Position numbers and translations under genes: made by a program. A DNA stretch of 64,000 nt. It comes from JAUVKT01 sp036350795. GTDB lineage: Bacteria; Bacteroidota; Bacteroidia; Bacteroidales; VadinHA17. The DNA is taken from assembly GCA_036350795.1 (NCBI GenBank), contig JAZBNV010000138.1:11118-75117 (forward strand). The letters are read 5' to 3'. Of this stretch, positions 57,265 through 64,000 are shown piece by piece. Under the pieces are notes generated by a model. It made no database searches. It was not told the DNA's origin and was given only the letters and a program-made list of their open reading frames with translations. Numbering within the stretch: position 1 is the first letter of the stretch; every line of letters begins with the position of its first letter.

Positions 57265-59694
57265 TTAAAACTCGAAATTTAATTTGAGGTTCAGGCTTCG
57301 CCCTGTCAGATAATTTGGAACAGCAAACTGCCGGACCTCTCCGCTAAGGTTATTAATTGTACTGAGCCAGTTATATGAAATTGTATTTTTTATATCCAGG
57401 AGGTTAAATATCTCAAATCCAATAATAATCCTGTCGAAGAAATTCAGCATGCTTTCCGCCCTTAGAGGCGAAAATTCATCCTTTAGTGCCTTGCTGAAAC
57501 CAATATCTACCCTTCGGTATGGAGGCATCCTGTATATATTGTCGTAGCGGTCCTGGTAAGGCGAGCTGACAGGTATCCCTGTGCTGAAATGTATTTTAAT
57601 ATGAGCCCTGTAGCTGGGGTTTGAGGGAAAGTAATCCTGGAAGAACAGGTCGGCCGAGAACCTTATATCAGCAGGGGCGGGGTAGGGACCGTAGTTATCA
57701 TCAATAATATCGTGCTCAGCTTTCATTAAGGATAAGGATAGCCACGAATCAGCATTTCGGACAAATTCTCCGTTCAGCCTCAGGTCAAGCCCGCTCACCT
57801 TGCCAAGCGCCCTGTTCTCTCCGGCATACACTACTCTTACATTATCAAATTTATAAGGTATAAGCATATCGAGTTGCTTGTGGTAAATCTCGCTGCTTAG
57901 CCTGAAAGGAGTATATCCTACTTCAAAATCCCATACCGTGCCAAAAACAAAATGGAGCGATGACTGCGAACTTACATTGGTATTGATATTGCCATCAGGA
58001 TATCTCATCTCCCTGTAAAAGGGTGGCTGGTAATATCTCCCGGCAGCCAGGTAGATTGACAGGCTGTTATTCGGAACCAATTCGACCGATACTCTCGGGC
58101 TGAACAGGATTTCATCGTTAAAAGACCAGTAAGCCAGCCTGGCACCTGCTGTAAAAATAATATTTGTACTGCCGGCATTAAAGGAGTAGTTGTCCAGGAT
58201 ATAAAACTCCGTTCTGAATGAGCTGATGTCATTTTTAGCGCTGATAAGCTTATTTACATACAGGCCATCGCCCGACAGGGGAATGCTGTATCCTGCGCTA
58301 TCTATCATTCTCCACTCGTTGAGATCGTCGACAATACTCTCTCTTTTAAGGCTGGTGCCCCAGCTCAGTATGTTCCTGGAGTTTTGCCACCTCGACCTGA
58401 AAGAGGCAATATAGACCTGCGTTTCTATCCTGTTACGGGCATGATCAAGCCAGGTGCCAATACCAATATTCATTATACTGTCGCCAAGATTCTCAGAGCC
58501 TATATTCTTATCCAGTTCGTTAAGAAGATAGCGCCCGCGAATATCAAAAGATTCTTCCTCACCCGAAGCGCTGGCCTGAAGCATCAGTGTACTTTTCAGA
58601 TCCGTTGAATGGTCAATATTCCATGAGAGGGCTGAATTATGAATAAGGTAGCGGTCCCTTTCAAAGCCATCGTAATCAACATAAAGCTGGTATGCATTAG
58701 CTATTGAACCAAAGGTGCTTCGTCCCGAAACAGGTACAAACTCAAATTTATTCCTGGCCAGGCTGATAAATAAATCCAGGCTTGATTTAGTGCCCGTTTT
58801 CATTGTAAGCAGGGTCTGCAGGTCAAAATATGCCGGTGTATAATCAGCCCTGGTATCGAGCGTCCGGAGCAGTATCCTGTTTGTCATATACCTTGATCCG
58901 ACCAGGAAGGTGAACCTGCCATCCCTGCCCGCACCTTCGAGATGGACCGAGTTAGTCATTAATTCGGCTCTTGCCGATCCGGCAAAAGATTCCGGTTTTC
59001 TGTATTTAATATCAAGAACAGATGAAAGTTTTTCTCCATAGGATGAATTAAACCCCCCGGCCGAGAAGTAGATTGAATTTACAAGGTCAGGATTTATAAT
59101 CGACAGACCTTCCTTCCTGCCAGAGCTTATAAGTTGAGGCCTGTAAATTTCAACACCGTTAATATAAACCAGGTTTTCGTCAAAGCTGCCGCCTCTTACC
59201 GTATAACTTGCTGATAGTTCATTCGGGGCATTAACACCGGGCAGTGTTGACAGGAGGGCTTCAATGCTGCTTCCGGCTGCAGGAACAAGTTTTATATCCC
59301 TGATGGGAATTCTTGCAAGAGTGGGAGATTCAGTAATAACCTGCTGGCGGACAATAACTTCCCTTAATGCTGTGATGTCTGTTTCGAGTACAATGTCAAG
59401 ATTGGTCGTATCGCTGTTTAGCAGCAATTCTATCTCCCTGCTATAATAACCTATGGAGCTTACTCTAAGGCTAACTTCCCTTTTACCACCTGGCAAATAA
59501 AGAGTGAAAATCCCCCTGTCATCAGTGTAGGTACCTGCAGTGTTATCTTCAAGTACTATGTTTACGAGCTTAAGCGGAGCTCCTGTACTGTCGCTTACAG
59601 TTCCTTTGATAATGCTGAGCCCCTGCTGTGCATAAATTACAGGGCCGTATATAAATGCCAGCAGGCCTATGATAAGCAGTACTCTTAATCGCAT
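57265..59694 (-). CDS. TonB-dependent receptor with carboxypeptidase-regulatory-like domain
   Basis: An 809-residue outer-membrane receptor. A signal peptide is followed by a beta-sandwich CarboxypepD_reg-like domain (residues 25-115, SIIKGTVSDSTGAPLKLVN and RVSSIGYYSREIEL). The plug has ARIPIRDIKLVPAAGSSIEA, YTVRGGSFDENLVYINGVEIY and GFNSSYGEKLSSVLDIKYRK. A beta-barrel of about 22 strands ends in NLKLNFEF with a terminal Phe, as outer-membrane barrels do. No SusD-like lipoprotein accompanies it, so it is not an obvious polysaccharide locus. It follows the CarboxypepD-like gene by 23 bp in the same direction. The ligand is unknown. Confidence 0.9.
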   Translation of the reverse strand: MRLRVLLIIGLLAFIYGPVIYAQQGLSIIKGTVSDSTGAPLKLVNIVLEDNTAGTYTDDRGIFTLYLPGGKREVSLRVSSIGYYSREIELLLNSDTTNLDIVLETDITALREVIVRQQVITESPTLARIPIRDIKLVPAAGSSIEALLSTLPGVNAPNELSASYTVRGGSFDENLVYINGVEIYRPQLISSGRKEGLSIINPDLVNSIYFSAGGFNSSYGEKLSSVLDIKYRKPESFAGSARAELMTNSVHLEGAGRDGRFTFLVGSRYMTNRILLRTLDTRADYTPAYFDLQTLLTMKTGTKSSLDLFISLARNKFEFVPVSGRSTFGSIANAYQLYVDYDGFERDRYLIHNSALSWNIDHSTDLKSTLMLQASASGEEESFDIRGRYLLNELDKNIGSENLGDSIMNIGIGTWLDHARNRIETQVYIASFRSRWQNSRNILSWGTSLKRESIVDDLNEWRMIDSAGYSIPLSGDGLYVNKLISAKNDISSFRTEFYILDNYSFNAGSTNIIFTAGARLAYWSFNDEILFSPRVSVELVPNNSLSIYLAAGRYYQPPFYREMRYPDGNINTNVSSQSSLHFVFGTVWDFEVGYTPFRLSSEIYHKQLDMLIPYKFDNVRVVYAGENRALGKVSGLDLRLNGEFVRNADSWLSLSLMKAEHDIIDDNYGPYPAPADIRFSADLFFQDYFPSNPSYRAHIKIHFSTGIPVSSPYQDRYDNIYRMPPYRRVDIGFSKALKDEFSPLRAESMLNFFDRIIIGFEIFNLLDIKNTISYNWLSTINNLSGEVRQFAVPNYLTGRSLNLKLNFEF

Positions 59695-59717
59695 AATACT
59701 ATGACCGGGCAGAGTTA

Positions 59718-60392
59718 TTAATTGTTTTCCTGATCCTTATCCTTCTTCTTTTTCTTTTTATCAGATTTCTTGTTTTTCAGAAGGCCGTTCTTCAGACCAT
59801 CAATAAATTTTGACCAGGCAAAGGGATTTAAGAGGTTATTGACCGGTGTCTGGTTAGCTGTCATAACCCTGTTAACTTCCTGGTTCATGGCATACCTGTA
59901 TCCCATCTCCGGGCTTACCCTCATATTATCATAAATCTGTCTTTCGATAAGTGCCAGGTTATACTCCATGGCCTTAATCATTTCTTCTTCCGGAGGTGAG
60001 TAATCGATAACGGCATTTACAAATTCACCATATGTTTTCCATGGCAAAACCAGCACGGAACCAATATTAATTGTATCCATTAACATTTCAATATCAATGC
60101 TGTAGCGCGGGTAATCAATATCTTCGGGCATAATAAATAAACCCGCCTTATAACCTATGGCGGTGAACAGAAGTGTGTCACCCGGCACACTGATAATAGA
60201 AAAAATACCATTTTCATCACTATCTGTTCCAAGTCTTAAATTACGGGAAATAATATTGACATATTTTATCGGGTCTCCTTCTTCATCAAACACGATGCCA
60301 TCAACCTGGACATAGGGCTTTTTATCCCTTTCCTGAGCTGAAACAGTAAACCCGGCGATAATAAGAAACAGTATGACAGTGTATTTCCTCAT
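59718..60392 (-). CDS. Exported carboxypeptidase-regulatory-like protein
   Basis: A 224-residue exported protein. The ATG at 60392 gives the signal peptide MRKYTVILFLIIAGFTVSAQ; the frame extends to 60491 but the extra part is not coding-like. A CarboxypepD_reg-like beta domain (residues 25-115) has VDGIVFDEEGDPIKYVNI, DENGIFSI and DTLLFTAIGYK. A helical part (VINAVIDYSPPEEEMIKA) then leads to a strongly basic tail (KKSDKKKKKKDKDQ). It is the first gene of a two-gene unit with the TonB-dependent receptor. Proteins of this type occur beside receptors in Bacteroidota; the function is unknown. Confidence 0.8.
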   Translation of the reverse strand: MRKYTVILFLIIAGFTVSAQERDKKPYVQVDGIVFDEEGDPIKYVNIISRNLRLGTDSDENGIFSIISVPGDTLLFTAIGYKAGLFIMPEDIDYPRYSIDIEMLMDTINIGSVLVLPWKTYGEFVNAVIDYSPPEEEMIKAMEYNLALIERQIYDNMRVSPEMGYRYAMNQEVNRVMTANQTPVNNLLNPFAWSKFIDGLKNGLLKNKKSDKKKKKKDKDQENN

Positions 60393-60764
60393 CAGGCTAT
60401 ATGGTATTTTCTGCAAGCATGTTGTAAAGTAAGCATAATTGATTGTGAACCTGAAAAATATTATCAATTTTATGAAAATTTTAATATTCATAGACAGATA
60501 TTTTAATCTCTGCTATTCCAGCCTGAGTTGCTGCTTCAGTCATTTACAGATAAGAGCTTGAATAAGATGAGTAATATCGTGTGGAATATAAATTGTTTTT
60601 ATAATATTTGTCATATCTAATATTTAGTATGAGACTAAGAACTTCATCAGAATTCTACATTGTTGCCATCAATGTAAGTTACCTTAATCTTTTCGGCGGG
60701 CTTTAGAGTATTCTTAAACAGGTCAGAGACAGGAAAAAGAAAAAAGTATTAAACAGAATTCTAT
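60393..60764. other. Intergenic region between the receptor operon and iorA
   Basis: This AT-rich gap of 372 bp contains no intact gene. On the minus strand, about 30 codons ending at 60647 read as a plausible C-terminal protein tail (LFKNTLKPAEKIKVTYIDGN), but no start is in frame, so this may be a gene relic or chance. I find no perfect TAnnTTTG element upstream of iorA. Confidence 0.5.
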
Positions 60765-62381
60765 ATGCAAAAACTTATGTTATTGGGTGATGAAGCAATT
60801 GCCCAGGCAGCTATCGACTCAGGGATGAGTGGAATGTATGCATACCCCGGAACCCCATCAACCGAGATTATGGAATACGTTCAAAGATCGCCTGCAGCTG
60901 CTGAAAAAAATATTCACCGCCAGTGGTCGGCAAACGAAAAAACAGCAATGGAAGCCGCTCTTGGCATGTCCTACGCCGGTAAAAGGGCAATGGTTGCTAT
61001 GAAACATGTCGGACTGAATGTCGCGGCTGATGGCTTTGTAAACTCTGCATTAACCGGGGTAAACGGAGGTCTTATTGTTGTGGCTGCCGACGATCCGTCG
61101 ATGCATTCTTCCCAGAATGAACAGGACTCAAGGTATTATGCCAGGTTTTCATTTATTCCGGTATTTGAGCCCTCAAATCAGCAGGAAGCCTATGATATGG
61201 TTTTTTCAGCTTTTGAGCTGTCAGAAAAATACAGGCTGCCTGTAATGTTCAGAATTACCACCAGGCTTGCGCATTCAAGAAGTGGAATTGAAAGAAAAAC
61301 TCCTGTACAGGAGAATAAAATGAGTCTGCCGGAAGACCCGCGTCAGTTTGTACTGCTTCCTGCCATTGCAAGAAGAAAGTACCGTGGCTTGCTGGCTACC
61401 TATGAGAGCATTGCTGCTGACAGCACGCGCGACACATATAATATTTTCAGGGACGGAAAAGACAGGAGTCTTGGTATAATTACAACCGGAATAGCCTATA
61501 ACTACCTGATGGAGAATTTTCCAGATGGTTCTATCCAATACCCTGTTTTGAAAATTACTTCCTATCCTTTCCTGCCAGACCTGGTGGAGAAGATTACAGG
61601 AAGCTGCGACCGGGTACTTGTACTTGAAGAGGGGTATCCGATTCTTGAAGAAATGATAAACAGTTTTGGTACCGGTACAAGAGGTGTAAGTGGAAGGCTG
61701 GACGGGACCGTACCAAGAGATGGTGAACTTAATCCTAATATTGTGGCTAAGGCATTGGGCATTAATGGCCAGGCAGGTCTGGAAATACCTTCAATTGTTA
61801 AAAACCGGCCTCCTTCACTTTGCAAGGGATGCAGCCATGCTGATATGTACAATGCCCTTAATGTGGTTATGGCAGAAATCGGAAAGGGCAGAGTATTCTC
61901 AGATATCGGTTGCTACACCCTGGGAGCACTGCCTCCGTATAATGCTATTAATTCATGCGTGGATATGGGAGCATCGCTTACTATGGCTGTTGGAGCAAGT
62001 GATGCCGGCCTGGTACCCGCAGTTGCTGTAATTGGAGATTCAACATTCACTCATTCGGGAATGACCGGACTGCTGGATGCTGTAATAAAGGATTCTCCGA
62101 TAACTGTAATAATATCAGATAATTCCACTACGGGTATGACGGGTGGACAGGCTTCGCATGCAACAAACAGGCTTCTGTCAATCTGTGCAGGTCTTGGTGT
62201 GCATCCTGATCATCTTATAGAAATTAATCCCCTGAAAAAGAATCACGATGAGAATGTTGAAATTATGCGCAGGGAGATAATGTATATGGGAGTATCAGTG
62301 ATCATCTCGCGTAGAGAATGCATCCAGACGGCTTCAAAAAGAAAGAAAACAGAAAGGGATTCTAAAGAAAAAACTCAGTAA
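60765..62381 (+). CDS. iorA: Indolepyruvate ferredoxin oxidoreductase, alpha subunit (no ferredoxin domain)
   Basis: The TPP-dependent alpha subunit of IOR, which decarboxylates aryl-pyruvates to aryl-acetyl-CoA in anaerobic amino-acid use. The N-terminal half has AYPGTPSTEIMEYV and the central ILTTG-type transition in NITTGIAYNYL-like sequence. The TPP domain has SLCKGCSHADMYNALNVV, the TPP site region GDSTFTHSGMTGLLDAV and DNSTTGMTGGQ. The chain ends at 538 residues; many IorA proteins carry a C-terminal 2x[4Fe-4S] ferredoxin domain, which is absent here, so electrons must go to a separate ferredoxin. IorB follows after 2 bp. Confidence 0.92.
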   Translation: MQKLMLLGDEAIAQAAIDSGMSGMYAYPGTPSTEIMEYVQRSPAAAEKNIHRQWSANEKTAMEAALGMSYAGKRAMVAMKHVGLNVAADGFVNSALTGVNGGLIVVAADDPSMHSSQNEQDSRYYARFSFIPVFEPSNQQEAYDMVFSAFELSEKYRLPVMFRITTRLAHSRSGIERKTPVQENKMSLPEDPRQFVLLPAIARRKYRGLLATYESIAADSTRDTYNIFRDGKDRSLGIITTGIAYNYLMENFPDGSIQYPVLKITSYPFLPDLVEKITGSCDRVLVLEEGYPILEEMINSFGTGTRGVSGRLDGTVPRDGELNPNIVAKALGINGQAGLEIPSIVKNRPPSLCKGCSHADMYNALNVVMAEIGKGRVFSDIGCYTLGALPPYNAINSCVDMGASLTMAVGASDAGLVPAVAVIGDSTFTHSGMTGLLDAVIKDSPITVIISDNSTTGMTGGQASHATNRLLSICAGLGVHPDHLIEINPLKKNHDENVEIMRREIMYMGVSVIISRRECIQTASKRKKTERDSKEKTQ

Positions 62382-62383
62382 TC

Positions 62384-62956
62384 ATGAAGAACGATATAAT
62401 TCTTGCAGGAGTTGGCGGACAGGGAATTCTGTCGATAGCTGCTGTAATAGGCTTTGGTGCGGTTGAGAATAATCTTTTTATTAAACAGGCCGAGGTGCAT
62501 GGGATGAGCCAGCGGGGCGGAGATGTCCAGTCTCATATGAGGCTTTCTGATTCTGAGATATCGTCCGATCTGATTCCCTACGGAGGTGCTGACCTGATAT
62601 TATCTGTTGAACCAATGGAGTCACTAAGGTACCTGCCGTGGTTATCCCCGAATGGACACCTTGTGACAAGCAGTAATCCATATAACAATATTTCTGATTA
62701 CCCTGATCCCGAAGATATTTATTCTGAGATCAGGAAAATCAGGAATCATCTTATTATTGATGCAGAAGCTATTGCAAGGGATATTGGCTCGGCCAGGGCT
62801 GCGAATATAGTAATGCTGGGTGCAGCATCACCGTATATAAATGTACCGTACAGTAGCCTTGAGAATGCTATCAGAAAATTGTTCGGCAGGAAAGGTGAGG
62901 AAGTTATAGACTTAAACCTGAGGGCACTTAAAGCAGGTGCCGGGCAGGTAATCTAA
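62384..62956 (+). CDS. iorB: Indolepyruvate ferredoxin oxidoreductase, beta subunit
   Basis: A 190-residue subunit of the gamma-type 2-oxoacid:ferredoxin oxidoreductase fold. The start KNDIILAGVGGQGILSIAAV, the motif EVHGMSQRGGDVQSHMRLS, and SDLIPYGGADLILSVEPMES are the family signatures. The length matches IorB. It starts 2 bp after iorA, so the two are translated together. The complex presumably oxidises indole-3-pyruvate and phenylpyruvate, a sign of anaerobic amino-acid fermentation. It is convergent with the porin gene. Confidence 0.94.
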   Translation: MKNDIILAGVGGQGILSIAAVIGFGAVENNLFIKQAEVHGMSQRGGDVQSHMRLSDSEISSDLIPYGGADLILSVEPMESLRYLPWLSPNGHLVTSSNPYNNISDYPDPEDIYSEIRKIRNHLIIDAEAIARDIGSARAANIVMLGAASPYINVPYSSLENAIRKLFGRKGEEVIDLNLRALKAGAGQVI

Positions 62957-62971
62957 TAACTGCTCTAACTG

Positions 62972-63961
62972 TCAGAACCTGAACTCGGCATTAGCCTGGA
63001 TATAATTCCATCCATTATCACCGGGATCGGCTGCATTCCAGCCCTGGTAGTTAACAGAAAACTTCAGCTGTTTCATTACTTTGTATTGTACGCCTGTAAT
63101 AAAAAGTGAACCGTCTTTTGAAAGATTCCATGGCTCGCTTTCTCCATCAGGAGTTTGTGAACTAAGCCTGTCGAACCTGCCAAATAATTCAAGTTTCGCA
63201 CTTAGATTGAATCCGCCGAACACAGTAAAACCACCGGTGTTGTGACCGTCGGTCCAGTCAAAATCACTTTTGTAATTATATCCGGCTGCCAGCGAAAATT
63301 TTTCATTCACAAAACCAAGGCTTGCCGAAAGAGTGTTTTTTGTTCCTTCTTCTCTTTTGTTGGTGTCTCCATATCCCCTTATTATAAGACCTCTGATCGG
63401 TGTGATTGTAATCCCAAAAGCATATTTAAGGGAATTATCAGTTTCAATCTGGGTGTATCCTTCTCCATTAAGGATAGCAGCATCAAGGCTGAGAATGTCT
63501 GAGACCTTATAATCTGCTATAAATCCAATATCAGCTATGTTTGCAAACTTATACTGCAGCAGGAAAGGACTCGACAGGTATCTTTTACCCCATAGTTTTA
63601 ATTCGGTTTGTGATGCTCTTTCATCACATACACCAAAGCTCAGGGTCAATCTGTTTTTATTATAAGAAACAAGAGCATTCCTGATAAACATGTATCTTTT
63701 TGCTGAAACATCTTCGTTGCCCAGTGGTGATCCAATATCAACTATAATCTGGGCAGAAAAGTTTTCATCAATAGAAAATTTATAGCCCAGCCAGGCCCTG
63801 CTTACACCAAATCCGCTATACTCATCGTCGCTATTGATTGAATACCTGTAATCAGCAAAGATTCTTCCAATTGGTGAGCCTTTGGGATAATCCTCCTGGG
63901 CCAAAAGGGATACAGGCCTAAGAATAGCAAGGAGTGCAAGTAGAATAAGTGTCTTTTTCAT
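62972..63961 (-). CDS. Outer-membrane porin (phosphate-selective porin O/P-like)
   Basis: A 329-residue outer-membrane protein with signal peptide MKKTLILLALLAILRPVSLLAQ. The mature part alternates beta strands (GVSRAWLGYKFSIDENFSAQ, KYAFGITITPIRGLIIRGYG, ASLGFVNEKFSLAAGYNY) and ends in YIQANAEFRF with a terminal Phe, as is typical for barrels. The opening IGRIFADYRYSI fits the OprO/P-like porin family of Bacteroidota. It stands alone near the right edge of the window; the promoter would be beyond 63961. The ion selectivity cannot be read from the sequence. Confidence 0.82.
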   Translation of the reverse strand: MKKTLILLALLAILRPVSLLAQEDYPKGSPIGRIFADYRYSINSDDEYSGFGVSRAWLGYKFSIDENFSAQIIVDIGSPLGNEDVSAKRYMFIRNALVSYNKNRLTLSFGVCDERASQTELKLWGKRYLSSPFLLQYKFANIADIGFIADYKVSDILSLDAAILNGEGYTQIETDNSLKYAFGITITPIRGLIIRGYGDTNKREEGTKNTLSASLGFVNEKFSLAAGYNYKSDFDWTDGHNTGGFTVFGGFNLSAKLELFGRFDRLSSQTPDGESEPWNLSKDGSLFITGVQYKVMKQLKFSVNYQGWNAADPGDNGWNYIQANAEFRF

Positions 63962-64000
63962 ATCTGGTTGTTATAAGTTAAGGCTTATGCTATTTAGCTG

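Noticed and set aside
60393..60491. Upstream extension of the CarboxypepD-like protein
   Set aside because: It is not coding-like and precedes a normal signal peptide starting at 60392.
1..64000. Defence island, secondary-metabolite cluster, prophage or tRNA gene
   Set aside because: No nuclease/helicase set, NRPS/PKS, integrase, capsid or tRNA cloverleaf was recognised; absence by eye is not proof.

Overview
The window looks like a compact stretch of chromosome from a Bacteroidota bacterium, most likely Bacteroidales or Marinilabiliales; I cannot place it more finely. Evidence for this is the repeated TAnnTTTG promoter motif upstream of genes, the lack of clear Shine-Dalgarno sites, a FISUMP-domain surface protein, the serC-serA-DUF1015 cluster, a DoxX-type membrane protein between tmk and tpiA, an outer-membrane TonB-dependent receptor with a carboxypeptidase-regulatory-like front domain, and indolepyruvate:ferredoxin oxidoreductase. 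I see no tRNA, rRNA, CRISPR array, prophage or intact insertion sequence. Most of the window is housekeeping, with several uncharacterised envelope and signalling genes between.

Layout. 1-2.7 kb: the 3' part of a large repeat/FISUMP surface protein, then yjbQ. 2.8-6.8 kb (minus): rfbA-rfbC-rfbD-pgm for nucleotide sugar supply; rfbB is absent. 7.2-15.2 kb (plus): rpsA with a long acidic N-terminus, a STAS protein, rnz, guaA, a CtpA-like protease and an rRNA methyltransferase. 15.2-20.8 kb: a SiaB kinase/SiaC phosphoprotein pair faces a minus-strand group made of Hpt, STAS, flavin reductase and a TerB-like/ABCG transporter. 21-29.4 kb (plus): an exported TPR/beta-propeller protein, gcvT, comB, serC-serA-DUF1015, a YggS-type PLP protein and a dihydroorotate-dehydrogenase-like protein. 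29.4-34.4 kb: a hypothetical protein, a secreted protein pair, a palindromic MITE-like element and uvrA. 34.5-37.8 kb: ECF sigma factor, a small ORF, an SPFH protein paired with a tiny ribbon-helix-helix protein behind a palindromic site, rsmE and a phosphodiesterase. 37.8-45.8 kb (minus): the close-packed series tmk, DoxX-like, tpiA, prmA and a 1501-residue exported protein of unknown function. 46-47.7 kb: folP and cdaA. 47.8-50.9 kb (minus): an ankyrin/outer-membrane-barrel fusion, a small lipoprotein and an orphan larA. 51-55.5 kb (plus): an unknown protein, serine beta-lactamase-like hydrolase, SRAP protein and a lipoprotein sulfatase. 55.5-64 kb: TonB-like protein, AEC transporter, TonB-dependent receptor operon, iorAB and a porin.

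How the genes work together. The serC/serA/gcvT group concerns serine and one-carbon metabolism. tmk, folP, guaA and the rfb genes supply nucleotides, folate and sugar nucleotides. rpsA, rnz, prmA, rsmE and the THUMP methyltransferase serve RNA processing and translation. Two STAS proteins, an Hpt protein, SiaB/SiaC, an ECF sigma factor and a c-di-AMP cyclase give the window many regulatory parts, but no full classical pathway is encoded here.

The least-explained items are the two related seven-base repeat arrays in opposite orientation, a perfect intrinsic-terminator hairpin inside rnz, the SPFH/ribbon-helix-helix cassette with its palindrome, the orphan Hpt-STAS pair, the TerB-like/ABCG fusion, the ankyrin-barrel fusion with a near-leaderless promoter, and the 1501-residue exported protein. 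No single locus is clearly a new system; these are the best candidates.
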